A stretch of DNA of 64,000 nucleotides from Deltaproteobacteria bacterium. GTDB lineage: Bacteria; Myxococcota_A; UBA796; CAJQPC01. Of the stretch, positions 35,200 to 45,749 are shown piece by piece. Each line of letters opens with the position of its first letter. Within the stretch, counting starts at the first letter, position 1. A model generated the notes under the pieces. The model was not told the origin of the DNA. It saw nothing but the letters and a program-made list of their open reading frames with translations, and did no database searches. The position numbers were made by a program, and so were the translations under genes. The stretch covers positions 186,001-250,000 of the forward strand of contig JADKFE010000001.1 in the NCBI GenBank assembly GCA_016717595.1, given 5' to 3'.

Positions 35200-36270
35200 G
35201 TGGACGTCACCCTCATCGGAAACTCGCCCGCCGTGCTCACCGCGGGCATCCTGCTGATCTCCAAGGCGCGCAGCTTCGGGCTGCCGTCGCCGCGGGTGGC
35301 GATCATCGGCGATCCCGACCAGATCACCCCTGTAGAGGGCCCCGCGGTGCTGCACTCCCATGTGTTGGCGTCCTGCGGGGTGGGCCGCGAGCTGAGCCGC
35401 GGCGCCTTGGTCGTGGTGCCCGGCCCGCCGGACGCGCCGCTGATGGTGAGCTTCGCCAAGGACGGGCGCTCGGGCTGGTTCCAGATCGACATGGCCGGCG
35501 GCGGCCTGCACCCCGCCACCCAAGGGCTGATGCGCCTCTCGCGAGATCCCCGCCCCGTGGCCCGAGAGGCCAGCCGCCGCCTGCGCCGGGTGCTCTCAGG
35601 CCTGGGCATCCCGTCTGAGCCCGCGCTCTTGGACCTGCTCTTCGCCGCGCCCGAGCCGCCGCTCTCCCGCATCGCCTTGGCCTTACGCGCCGCGCGCTCG
35701 CTCACCGGCGAGGAGGGCAGCCCCATGACGCGGCTGCTCACCCCCGAGCACGGCGTCTGCCCCGACCCGCTGCCCTTGGGCGTGACCGGCGAAGAGGTGC
35801 TCGCCCGCCGCGCCGATGGCCGCCTGGAGCCCCTGCTCGGCCGGGTGCGGGTTCACGCCCGGGACGCCCTGGAGGAGTGGCTCGACGACATCGCCGCCTT
35901 GGCCAAAGAGGACGGAGGCCGTGATCTCGCGCTCTTGGGCGCCTTGGCCGAGCTGGGAGGTCACCTGGGGATGTTGCCCGCGAGCTCGATGTTGCCGCCG
36001 CCCGACAGCGCCGCGGACACCGTGGCCACGGGCATCGGCGCGGCCTTGGGCGCGTCCGTGGGCGAGCGTGACGCCAGCCGCTCCTTGGTGACCATCTTCC
36101 GCTTCTTGGGCGGCCGCTTCGTCACCGAGGCCCGGCACCCCATCCGCCTGATGGACGCCGAGCCCCCGGCGGGCCGCCTGGAGCGCTGGCAGTGGTTCGC
36201 CCAGGCCGTGGCCGAGTCCGCCGACGCCGTAGACTCCTTGTGGCGGCGGGTGATCGACCCGGCGAGCTAA
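35200..36270 (+). CDS. Hypothetical protein, 356 aa
   Basis: Starts at the GTG at 35200, with GGAGG 4 bases upstream; an in-frame GTG at 35170 lacks this. The N-terminal ~120 residues look alpha/beta (VTLIGNSPAVLTAGILL, RVAIIGDPDQ, VVVPGPPDAP). Later helices are Ala/Leu/Arg-rich, and DALEEWLDDIAALAKED suggests a helical bundle. No signal peptide or catalytic motif is recognised. It is separated from ileS by a hairpin and is convergent with the JAMM peptidase gene 7 bases away. Real gene by codon pattern and ribosome site; function unknown. Confidence 0.6.
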   Translation: MDVTLIGNSPAVLTAGILLISKARSFGLPSPRVAIIGDPDQITPVEGPAVLHSHVLASCGVGRELSRGALVVVPGPPDAPLMVSFAKDGRSGWFQIDMAGGGLHPATQGLMRLSRDPRPVAREASRRLRRVLSGLGIPSEPALLDLLFAAPEPPLSRIALALRAARSLTGEEGSPMTRLLTPEHGVCPDPLPLGVTGEEVLARRADGRLEPLLGRVRVHARDALEEWLDDIAALAKEDGGRDLALLGALAELGGHLGMLPASSMLPPPDSAADTVATGIGAALGASVGERDASRSLVTIFRFLGGRFVTEARHPIRLMDAEPPAGRLERWQWFAQAVAESADAVDSLWRRVIDPAS

Positions 36271-36277
36271 GCGCCGC

Positions 36278-36793
36278 TCAGGCCTCACCCAGCCGCTTCG
36301 CCCCGGCGGGCGGGCCCGGCAGCGCAGGCAGGCCGCTCACCGGGCGCTCAAGCCACGCCTCACCGTCGTGTTGGAACGCCTTCACCTCCGCGACGTGCCC
36401 GTCAAACACCGCCACCACCACCTGAGCGGCGTCGGGGAAGCTGGGCTGGCCAAACGGCGCGGCGGCGGCGATGTCTGTGGCCGAGAGATAGGCCGGGTGC
36501 CCGGGGTGCGAGTGAACGATGGCGAGGAGCGCCTCTCCTTGGGCCTCGGCGGCGTCGATCAGGCGCTGGAGCTTCAATGGGTCCATGGCGTAGGCCGTGC
36601 GGGCGTCGCGGGGGTACGCCGCCGGGTCCATCGTGTGCAGTCGGCCCTGAAGGTTGGGCATGGGCACAAACCGGGCGGCGTGGGGATCTGACACAGAGCC
36701 CAAGACCACGCCGCAGCCCTCCTCGGGGAAGCAGGAGATCAGGTGGTTGAACAGCTCGGCGAGGGCGGGGGAGGGCAGGTGCAGCGGGCGCAT
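36278..36793 (-). CDS. JAMM/MPN+ metallopeptidase (M67 family)
   Basis: A 171-residue stand-alone JAB/MPN+ domain. The zinc site is complete: Glu in FPEEGCGVVLG, then HSHPGHPAYLSATD (HxHPx8-S-x2-D). Bacterial members cleave C-terminal extensions from ubiquitin-like or sulfur-carrier proteins, or isopeptide bonds. No ThiS/MoaD-like or E1-like gene is adjacent, so the substrate is open. ATG 36793 follows CAGGAGCCCCG, a good ribosome site; the in-frame extension to 36856 is rejected for that reason. Confidence 0.8.
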   Translation of the reverse strand: MRPLHLPSPALAELFNHLISCFPEEGCGVVLGSVSDPHAARFVPMPNLQGRLHTMDPAAYPRDARTAYAMDPLKLQRLIDAAEAQGEALLAIVHSHPGHPAYLSATDIAAAAPFGQPSFPDAAQVVVAVFDGHVAEVKAFQHDGEAWLERPVSGLPALPGPPAGAKRLGEA

Positions 36794-36904
36794 CGGGGCT
36801 CCTGAGGGGGTGGAGGAGGCGCCGGGCGAAGATGCGCGCGGCGGCGTCAGGGTCAAGCCCGGCGCGAGGGGTTACCCTACCCCCGACGATGGCTGAGGTG
36901 CCCG

Positions 36905-37816
36905 ATGTTCGCCTGCCCCAAGACCCGCGCCCCGCTTCAAGACTGGTACTCCCAGGCCGCCGACACGCTCTACCCCGTGCTCGACGGCCTGCCGGTGCTG
37001 GTGCCCGACCCCCACCGCTTCTTGATGCGCCACGGGCCTTGGGACCCAGGCTATGGCGCGGCGGGAGAGCCCCGCGAGCCCTTGGGCGTGGCCGAGACCG
37101 ACGCCGTGACGCCGTTTTTGCCCCCGTCGCGGCTGCCCCTGCGCCCCCTGCTCACCGAGGTGATGCACACCCTTGGCGACCGCGACCCGGAGAGCGTCTG
37201 CGCGGCCTGGGCGGCGGAGCGCGCGATGAGCGGCCCGGCGGTGGACTGGGGCTGCGGGGTGGGCACGATGAGCTACAAGATGGCGCGGCTGGGCCGAGAG
37301 GTCTACGCCTTGGACCGCTCGCTGGAGGCCGTGAGCTTGGCCCGCGCGCTCCTCACGGGCGGGATCGATGAGCTGTGGGTGCCCACCCACCGCGGCGGCG
37401 CCGAGGCCACACGCCCGCCGATCTCTGTGGTCAACACGCCCACCCACTTCGCCGTGGCCGACGTGCGGCACCCGCCCTTGGCCCCCGGGCGCTTCACCTG
37501 GGTTCACCTGGGCATGATCCTCGACGGCCTGAGCGCCGACGACCAGGTCGACGCCCTCGCCGGCGCCGTCGAGGCCTTGGCGCCGGGCGGGATGTTGACC
37601 CTCACGACGGCCTATGACACCGGGCCGGCCTTGCCCGCCCAGCCCCGGCCCGAGCCTGAGCTGCACGAGGCGCTCACGGCCTTGGGCATGAGCCTGATGG
37701 CTGAAGAGGACGACGTGCCGCGGGTGCGGCGGCGCTTTGACCGGGCGGTGGAGATCACGCTGGTTCACTGCATGGCCTGGCGCAAGGCCGCGGGCACACC
37801 GACACGCCGCGCGTGA
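36905..37816 (+). CDS. Class I SAM-dependent methyltransferase
   Basis: A 303-residue protein. The N-terminal ~35 residues (MFACPKTRAPL, YPVLDGLPVLVPD) resemble a Trm112-like zinc-ribbon lead with most Cys lost. The Rossmann methyltransferase core has motif I VDWGCGVGTMSYK, motif II-like VYALDRSLEAV, a post-motif FAVADVRHPPLAPGRF, and LAPGGMLTLTT. The substrate is unknown. The start at 36905 is used; an out-of-frame ATG at 36889 lies closer to a TTACCCT box. A single Cys-Pro remains of the ribbon, so zinc binding is doubtful. Confidence 0.75.
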   Translation: MFACPKTRAPLQDWYSQAADTLYPVLDGLPVLVPDPHRFLMRHGPWDPGYGAAGEPREPLGVAETDAVTPFLPPSRLPLRPLLTEVMHTLGDRDPESVCAAWAAERAMSGPAVDWGCGVGTMSYKMARLGREVYALDRSLEAVSLARALLTGGIDELWVPTHRGGAEATRPPISVVNTPTHFAVADVRHPPLAPGRFTWVHLGMILDGLSADDQVDALAGAVEALAPGGMLTLTTAYDTGPALPAQPRPEPELHEALTALGMSLMAEEDDVPRVRRRFDRAVEITLVHCMAWRKAAGTPTRRA

Positions 37817-37844
37817 ACCCCGCCGCGTTTGAACCCCACGCTCC

Positions 37845-37873
37845 TTGAACCCCCCTGCGCGGTCGGCTACGTT
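37845..37873 (+). promoter_or_regulatory. Sigma-70-like promoter for miaB
   Basis: TTGAAC (37845-37850), a 17-base spacer, and TACGTT (37868-37873). Transcription would begin about 20 bases before the miaB ATG, leaving room for the GGGAG ribosome site. It is the best -35/-10 pair seen in the window. Confidence 0.55.
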
Positions 37874-37899
37874 CCGGGGCGATCCCACGGGAGCCCCCG

Positions 37900-39242
37900 A
37901 TGAAGCCCGAGCCGCCGAGCGACGCGCCGCGCAAGGTCTACATGAAGACCTTCGGCTGCCAGATGAACGAGTACGACAGCGGCAAGATGCTGGCCCTGCT
38001 CGCGAAGGACGGCTTCACCCCCACTGAAGACGCTGAGGAGGCCGATCTCATCCTCGTCAACACCTGCTCCGTGCGCGAGAAGCCCGAGCAGAAGCTGCGC
38101 TCGTTCATCGGCGAGGTCCGCCACCACCGCGCCCGGGGCGCCCGCATCGGCATCGCCGGGTGTATGGCCCAGCACGCCGGAGAGGCGCTGTTTAAGCGCT
38201 TTCGTGAGGACGTTGACCTGGTCTTCGGCCCCGATCAGGTGCCCCGAGTGCGAGAGCTCGTCGAGCGCGCCCAGACCGAGCGTGTGCTCGAGAACCGCTT
38301 CATGGACGCCGACGACTACCCCTTCGTGCGTGAGCTCAGCCCCGAGACGGCGGGCCAGGTGGGCGCCTTCGTCACCATCCAGAAGGGCTGCGACAACAAG
38401 TGTACGTTCTGCATCGTGCCCGCGACCCGTGGGGTAGAGCTCTCTCGCCCCTCCGCGCAGATCTTGGAGGAGGTCCGGGCGCTCACGGCCCGAGGGGTGC
38501 GTGAGGTCACCTTGCTCGGCCAGAACGTGAACTCGTATGGCCTCAAGGTCGGCGGTGAGCTGACCTTCGCGCAGCTCCTCTACGCCGTGGCGGCGGTGCC
38601 CGGCGTCGATCGGATTCGGTACACCACGTCTCACCCCCGGGACATGGGCCTGGACGTGGTGCAGGCCTACCGCGATCTGCCCCAGCTCACCAGCCACCTG
38701 CACCTCCCCGTACAGTCCGGCAGCGACGCCGTGCTGCGGCGCATGAAACGGTTTTACAAACGCGCGGACTACCTCGCCCTGGTCGATCGCCTCCAGAGCG
38801 CCCGGCCCGATCTCAGCCTCACCACCGACGTCATCGTCGGCTTCCCCGGCGAGACGGACGAAGACTTTGAGGAGACGATGACGCTTCTGGAGACCGTGCG
38901 GTTTGACGGCTCGTTCAGCTTCATGTACTCCCCCCGGCCCGAGACCCCGGCGCTCAAGCTGCTCGACGGCGCGGTGCCCGAGTCTGTGATGAAAGCGCGC
39001 CTCGCCCGGTTCCAGAAGCGCCAACAAGAGCTGACCTTAGAGGGCAACAAGCTCATGGAGGGGCAGGTCTACGACGTGCTCATCGAGGGCCCGAGCCGCT
39101 GGGATCCGGCGGTGGTCTGCGGCCGCACGTCCACGTTTAAGATGATCAACCTCCCCGGTGAGCTTGGCTGGACCGGGCAGACCGTGCCCGTGCGTATCGT
39201 GCGCGGCTTCACCAACACCCTTCGCGGCGAGCGCGCGGCCTG

Positions 39243-39243
<1 letters not shown>
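37900..39243 (+). CDS. miaB: tRNA-2-methylthio-N6-dimethylallyladenosine synthase MiaB
   Basis: A radical-SAM methylthiotransferase that converts i6A37 to ms2i6A37 in tRNA. It has 447 residues with an N-terminal UPF0004 domain carrying three cluster Cys (FGCQMNEYDS, NTCSVREKP, GCMAQ), the radical-SAM core with KGCDNKCTFCIVP (CxxxCxxC), GQNVNSYG, HLPVQSGSD and DVIVGFPGET, and a C-terminal TRAM domain. All motifs fit MiaB rather than RimO or MtaB. Its TGA overlaps the next ATG by one base (TGATG), linking it to the ABC-F gene. Confidence 0.92.
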
Positions 39244-41120
<1,877 letters not shown>

Positions 41121-41126
41121 GCCGCG

Positions 41127-43370
41127 CTAGCCGCCGAGGGTCTCCGAGCGGGCCTCCGCCAGCTCCCACATCCGAATCCAGGCCTCGGCAGAACGAAACA
41201 GAGGCTCTAGATCGGCCTCAGAGGCGGCGTCGCGGCGGGCGTCCTCCAGAAGCTCTGGCAAGAGCCCGATGTGGATCATGCCCTCGGTGTTAAAATCGAC
41301 GGCGCGCTCGCCGAGCTGGGGCTGGGCGAAGGTGACGTCCCCGGCGTACGACTCAAACGGGTAGGTGATGGGGTTGACCTGCTCTGTGCTGCACGCGCCC
41401 TCGGCGAAGCGTGGCCCCCGCGATCCCGCGAAGCCGTTGAGATCAAAGCCCATGGGGGTGCCGGGGTAGCCGCCCTGCGCGGTGATTCGTGCAGCGCTCT
41501 CGGTGACGCCACGGACGGAGCTGCCGGGGTCGGCGGCGTCGTGGCAGCGGCCCAAGCCCACCGTAGAGATGCCGCCCAAGGCGTAGATGCGACCGTCCCA
41601 GTGGCGCCCGTGGGTGCCCGCGGCGGGGTAGTCGTGCTCCTCCAGAAGCTCAAACGCACGTTTGTACGACCAGGCGGGCAGGTGATCGAGCTCGATGATC
41701 ATGCCCCGGGCCATCATGCCCATCAGCAGCGCCTCGCCAACGTCGGTGAAGGCGCCGTTCTGGCAGAACTGGCCCTCGGTGGACCCGCCGAGGATCTCCT
41801 GCACAAACTCGATCGCCGTGTCGAGAGGGTCGTCGTGAAAGCCGGTGAAGTCGTGGGGCGGGTCGCTCAGGTACACGTCGCGGGGGAAGTTTAAGGCGGT
41901 GAAGCTGATCGCGCCGCCGTCAAAGCCCCGGGGCATGTCGGGCTCTGGGCAGGAGTCGGTCTTGTTGGTCCAATGACCGCTGTTGAAGAAGTTGCCCAGC
42001 TCCAAGAAGTCGCCGGAGCCGTCGCCGGGGGTGAAGCGGTTGTCGTATTTGTGGTTGGGGAACAGGGCGCGGACGCCGCGCTCATAATATTCGTCGAGCT
42101 TCGCCTCGACGTAGGCCTCATCACAGACCGGGCCGCCGGGGCGCGGGGTGAGGTGGCAGTCGAAGAGATCCGACGTCTCAATGCCCAACACCACGGCGAG
42201 CTTCCCGGCGGCGATGACCTCTCGGGCCTCGGCGGGGCTCTGAACGATGCGGAACCAGCCTTTGCCCTCTCCGCCGTGCTGGGCGTCGATGTAGCGCTGC
42301 ATCGCCCAGGTCTCGTCGATGATGCGGTCTACGGCGGTCATGTCTTCGCAGTCGTACCGGGAGGGCGCGATGCCTTCGCCCACCATAAAGTTGCAGATGA
42401 TGGCGTTGGTGGTGGCGTGCTGAATCTCTAGGCGCAGGCCCGCCATCCAGGCGCGCTCTAACCAGCGGTAATACTGTACTTGGTGTGTGGAGCGTTTGAC
42501 GGCGTTTGGCCAGTCGGGGAAGGTGGGGTAACCGGCGGTGAGGTGGTTATCGACGCTCAGCTCCCCTTCAACAAGATCCCCGAGCACGGCGGTGAGGTCT
42601 CCGGTGCTGTTGCCCGAGCCGTCGTAGATGTAGCCGAAGAAGTCGTGACGCCCGGCGGGGCCATGAATGGCCTCACAGTCGGGGAGCGCGTGGGGCACGC
42701 CCAGGCGGTGAAACGCCGCGCCGTGGTAGATGCCGCCGCCGAAGGAGAGGTTGGACAGCAGGTGAGAGTGCGCATCGACGATCCCGTACAGTGTGCCGTC
42801 GTCAAACGTCGTCTTCGTGATGCTGCCCGCGGCGTCTAAGGAGAGCTCGGGGAACACCGCGCAGCCCACCGCGGGCTCAAGCGTGATCGCCAGGGCGTCG
42901 CCCTCCTCCATGACCAGGCCGTCGCGGCCCAGCCAGGCGTCGTTTCGGCGGTTGTGGAGCTGGTATCGTTCGCCGCCGCGAGACGAGGGCTCCAGCGCCC
43001 ACTCACCGCCGGAGATGAACGTCTCGTCGATGACGCCGCCGACGATTCGTGACAGCTCGGACTGTAAGGCGGGCTCCCGGGTGACAAGCTCGGTGTTGGC
43101 GACGAGGTATTGTTCAGCCTCGTCAAAGAGCAGATAGACGCCGAGGTCGGCGGCCTGAAGGCGGAATCGGGCGGCCTGATCTTCTGCGCCGCGCTCCCAG
43201 GTGTAGCTGCCCTCGCCGGGGACCAGCCAGCGCTTGTCTTGGCGCAGAGAGACACACTGGCCGGACCAGCCCTCGACGTCGAGGCCCTCGACGACGGGCT
43301 CACGGTCACATCCGGCGAGCAGGGGGGTGAGGAGGGCGAGGGTGGGGAGCGTGCGAAGGAGGCTGTGCAT
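41127..43370 (-). CDS. Membrane-dipeptidase-like (M19/amidohydrolase) lipoprotein
   Basis: A 747-residue lipoprotein: signal MHSLLRTLPT and lipobox LAGC (Cys near 22). Residues ~25-170 form a beta-rich N-terminal domain. Then an amidohydrolase barrel begins with GIVDAHSHLLSN (HxH metal pair), followed by VVLGIETSDLF, FPNHKYDNRF, MIIELDHLPAWS and AGTHGRHWDG. The last third includes an Asn/Asp-rich end typical of M19 renal-dipeptidase relatives. It is longer than the ~400-residue family norm. A TATGAT box lies 6 bases before the ATG. It stops 6 bases from the convergent ABC-F gene. Substrate unknown; the metal site appears complete. Confidence 0.7.
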   Translation of the reverse strand: MHSLLRTLPTLALLTPLLAGCDREPVVEGLDVEGWSGQCVSLRQDKRWLVPGEGSYTWERGAEDQAARFRLQAADLGVYLLFDEAEQYLVANTELVTREPALQSELSRIVGGVIDETFISGGEWALEPSSRGGERYQLHNRRNDAWLGRDGLVMEEGDALAITLEPAVGCAVFPELSLDAAGSITKTTFDDGTLYGIVDAHSHLLSNLSFGGGIYHGAAFHRLGVPHALPDCEAIHGPAGRHDFFGYIYDGSGNSTGDLTAVLGDLVEGELSVDNHLTAGYPTFPDWPNAVKRSTHQVQYYRWLERAWMAGLRLEIQHATTNAIICNFMVGEGIAPSRYDCEDMTAVDRIIDETWAMQRYIDAQHGGEGKGWFRIVQSPAEAREVIAAGKLAVVLGIETSDLFDCHLTPRPGGPVCDEAYVEAKLDEYYERGVRALFPNHKYDNRFTPGDGSGDFLELGNFFNSGHWTNKTDSCPEPDMPRGFDGGAISFTALNFPRDVYLSDPPHDFTGFHDDPLDTAIEFVQEILGGSTEGQFCQNGAFTDVGEALLMGMMARGMIIELDHLPAWSYKRAFELLEEHDYPAAGTHGRHWDGRIYALGGISTVGLGRCHDAADPGSSVRGVTESAARITAQGGYPGTPMGFDLNGFAGSRGPRFAEGACSTEQVNPITYPFESYAGDVTFAQPQLGERAVDFNTEGMIHIGLLPELLEDARRDAASEADLEPLFRSAEAWIRMWELAEARSETLGG

Positions 43371-43376
43371 CCCGGC

Positions 43377-43382
43377 ATCATA
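43377..43382 (-). promoter_or_regulatory. Putative -10 box of a leaderless promoter
   Basis: On the minus strand TATGAT is followed by 6 bases (GCCGGG) and the ATG at 43370. This is a near-consensus -10 (TATAAT) at leaderless distance; no Shine-Dalgarno sequence can fit between. Confidence 0.5.
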
Positions 43383-43635
43383 TCGTGCAAGGCGCGGAGG
43401 TGGGCGGCGGCGTGACATGTTCTGCGCCCCGGCGATCGACCGGATCCGCTCCTCTCAGGCGTGGTTCATGGTGAGCGGGCTGCTGGGGCGCTCATGACGA
43501 TGTGGCCTTGTGGCACGGCGCTTTGAGGCTAAAAAGTTGGGCGTAACGCGTCCATGTAAGCGGCGTGTAAGCGTAGAGAAGGCCCGTGGGCCGTTTGAGC
43601 GTGAGAACCTGCGCAACAACCCTCACGGAGCCGAT

Positions 43636-44289
43636 ATGCACCGCAGCTCGCTCATCTGTCTCATCCCCCTCGCGTTCGCCTTTGGCGGCGACGAGGCCCA
43701 GGCCCAAGACCAGGGCACGAGCGTACAGCTCGCCTTTGACCTCCCCATCGCCGCCCGCGACCTTCGCCGCGCGGGTGTGCCCGAGCCCGAGGTCAAGATC
43801 GTCCTCAGCTCCAGCCGCGACAAGGGCCTACGCGCGCACGAGGCCGACGCGCTCATTCGTAGCGCCGAGCGTGACGTGAAGGAGCGCGGGCCGGTGGATA
43901 ACTTCGGCGCCTTCGTTCAGTCCAAGCTCGATGAGGGCCTTCGGGGCAAAGACCTCGCCGCCGCCATTCACGCCGAGCATGAGGCGCGCGGCAAAGGCCA
44001 CGGCAAGGGGAATGACGATCACGGCAAAGACGATGACGATCACGACGACGACGATGACCACGGGAAGGGTCACGATGATCGTGGGAAGGACGATGATCAC
44101 GGCAAAGACGATGATCACGGCAAGGGCGGCGATCGTGGCAAAGGCGATGACCGTGGCAAGGACGACGATCACGGCAAGGACGATGATCACGGCAAAGGCG
44201 GTGACCACAAGAAGGCCCCAGAGGTGGGCGGTGGAAAACCCGCGGGCGCTGGCGGCGGCAAGGCCCAGAGCGGCGGGAGCCGTCGATGA
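43636..44289 (+). CDS. Secreted Asp/His/Gly/Lys-repeat protein
   Basis: A 217-residue protein with a signal peptide (MHRSSLICLIPLAFAFGG, cleavage near AQA-QD). A globular helical part (~30-115; LRRAGVPEPEVKIVL, KSKLDEGL-like segments) is followed by ~70 residues of DHGK-type repeats and a Gly/Lys-rich tail. The start ATG 43636 has GGAG 6 bases upstream. The upstream 265 bases hold no gene. The dense alternating Asp/His suggests binding of divalent metal ions outside the cell. It overlaps the small lipoprotein gene by 4 bases. No family recognised beyond the repeat. Confidence 0.7.
   Translation: MHRSSLICLIPLAFAFGGDEAQAQDQGTSVQLAFDLPIAARDLRRAGVPEPEVKIVLSSSRDKGLRAHEADALIRSAERDVKERGPVDNFGAFVQSKLDEGLRGKDLAAAIHAEHEARGKGHGKGNDDHGKDDDDHDDDDDHGKGHDDRGKDDDHGKDDDHGKGGDRGKGDDRGKDDDHGKDDDHGKGGDHKKAPEVGGGKPAGAGGGKAQSGGSRR
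44011..44214 (+). repeat. Tandem DHGK-coding repeats
   Basis: Imperfect tandem units of about 12-18 bases, mainly GACGATGATCACGGCAAA-like, encoding (D)DDHGK and variants with GGD or RGK. Codon choice is nearly uniform between units (GAT CAC GGC AAA/AAG), which suggests recent expansion by slippage. Confidence 0.8.
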
Positions 44290-44564
44290 GCCGCCTCACC
44301 TCTACGCTCAGCTCTACGCTCAGCACAGCGTTCATGGCGCTCTCGTTGTCCCTGCTCCTCGCCTGCGGCGGCGCGACCGAGGCGCCCGCCGCCGATGACG
44401 TGTCTCGCGCCGCCCGAGTCGCCCTCGCGGTTCAGTCTGGCGTGGCCGAGGCTGAGGCCCTCAAGGCCGAGGGCCTCAGCGCGGAGCAGCTCGACGGGAT
44501 GCTGTATGACATCGCCGCAGATCCGGCACAGTCAGAGGCCTACGCCACGCTGCTTGGACGTTAG
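44286..44564 (+). CDS. Small hypothetical lipoprotein
   Basis: A 92-residue lipoprotein: hydrophobic signal with lipobox LLLAC (Cys near 27), then ~60 residues that are mostly helical (VSRAARVALAVQSGVAEAEALKAEGLS) and acidic. ATGA overlap with the DHGK-repeat gene makes them a coupled pair. AEGLSAEQLDGMLYDIAADP resembles the helical part of its neighbour (KGLRAHEADALIRS), so they may share a motif. A strong hairpin follows. Confidence 0.6.
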   Translation: MSRLTSTLSSTLSTAFMALSLSLLLACGGATEAPAADDVSRAARVALAVQSGVAEAEALKAEGLSAEQLDGMLYDIAADPAQSEAYATLLGR

Positions 44565-44576
44565 TGCGTGCGCCGT

Positions 44577-44605
44577 CTCGGGGAGAGGTTAGTCCTCTCC
44601 CCGAG
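44577..44605. terminator. Bidirectional hairpin between convergent genes
   Basis: CTCGGGGAGAGG, loop TTAGT, CCTCTCCCCGAG: a perfect 12-bp stem placed between the lipoprotein gene and the VWA gene, whose stop codon (TTA on the plus strand) lies in the loop. No T run on either side, but the stability and position indicate a shared terminator. Confidence 0.75.
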
Positions 44606-45749
44606 CGGTCACCACGCCCCGCCGCGCGGCCCACAACGAGAGGTCGTCGCGGCGTAAGGCCGCAGACATCAGCTCGGGGAAAAGATCGGGGGTGCAGCCA
44701 AACGCGAAGACGCCATGCTCGGCCAAGGCCGCGGCGAGCTGGGGGTTGTAGGCCGGGCGGCCCTCGTCGGAGAGCGCGAGGAGCACGATGAGCTGGGCGC
44801 CACGTCGCACGATCTCGGCGGCGATGTCTACGGTGCGCTGGGTGTCTCCGCCGTCGAAGAGATCGGAGATCAACACCACGACGGTGCGCTCGGGGCGCTG
44901 GAGCTGGCCCAAGGCGTAGGCCAAGGCGCGACGGAGATCGGTGCCCCCGCCGAGCTGGGCGGCGAGGAGCAGCTCGACGGGATCGTGAATGTGGTCGGTG
45001 AGATCGGCCACCTCGGTGTCAAACGCCACCCAGCGGGTGTGAACGCTGGAGAGGCCGCCGAGCACCGCCGCGAACACGCTGGCATACACCACAGACGGCG
45101 CCATCGACGCGGACTGATCGACGAGCAGGATCACCTCGTTGAGCCCGGCGCTGCTCCGCGAGCAGCCGATCAGCGTCTCGGCGATGATCGTGCGACGATC
45201 GGCCTGAACATGGCGCAGGTTCTTGAGGATCGTGCGGTGCCAGTCGATCTCCGCGAGGCGGGGCCGGTGTTTGAGGCGCCCCGGCGCGCGGCGGCCGCGC
45301 AGGGCGGCGCGTGTGGGCTCGGTGAGACGTCGGCGGAGCTGCTCCACCACCCGGCTGATGAGCTGCCGCGCGGCGTCTCGGGCCCGGGCGGGCAAGGCGC
45401 CGCGCAGGGTGAGCAGCGTGGCGACGAGCTGGGGGTCGGGCTCGATGGACTCCAGCAGCTCGGGCTCGGTGAGCAGGCGGGTGAGACGCAGGCGCTCCAA
45501 GGCGTCACGCTGCATCACCCGAACGGCGCTCTGGGGGAAACAGCGGCGAAGATCAGCCAGCCAGCGGTGAACCTTGGGCGAGGCGCTGCCCAGGCCCCCG
45601 GCGCGGTCGCTGTCGTAGAGCGCCTCCAAGGCCCGATCCATCGCCAGCTCATCGTCTGAGAGGGATGGGCTGGGGCCGTCGTTGTCCCCGCCGCCGCCGA
45701 GCACGAGGCGCCAGCGGCTCAGCCGAGGATCGTGTGGGGTGTCGCTCAT
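44589..45749 (-). CDS. VWA-domain protein of a MoxR operon (CoxE/ViaA-like)
   Basis: A 386-residue protein. The N-terminal ~180 residues are helical. A VWA domain follows with a complete MIDAS: LLVDQSASMAP (DxSxS), the Thr of GGGTDLRRA and the Asp in LISDLFDGGD. VWA proteins of this type recruit targets to MoxR AAA+ chaperones. It is the last gene of a five-gene minus-strand operon and overlaps the DUF5682 gene by 4 bases. Its stop lies inside a terminator hairpin. Target protein unknown. Confidence 0.85.
   Translation of the reverse strand: MSDTPHDPRLSRWRLVLGGGGDNDGPSPSLSDDELAMDRALEALYDSDRAGGLGSASPKVHRWLADLRRCFPQSAVRVMQRDALERLRLTRLLTEPELLESIEPDPQLVATLLTLRGALPARARDAARQLISRVVEQLRRRLTEPTRAALRGRRAPGRLKHRPRLAEIDWHRTILKNLRHVQADRRTIIAETLIGCSRSSAGLNEVILLVDQSASMAPSVVYASVFAAVLGGLSSVHTRWVAFDTEVADLTDHIHDPVELLLAAQLGGGTDLRRALAYALGQLQRPERTVVVLISDLFDGGDTQRTVDIAAEIVRRGAQLIVLLALSDEGRPAYNPQLAAALAEHGVFAFGCTPDLFPELMSAALRRDDLSLWAARRGVVTARGED

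Noticed and set aside
44011..44214. DHGK repeats as a CRISPR-like or regulatory array
   Set aside because: Units are 12-18 bases, contiguous and in frame in a secreted protein.
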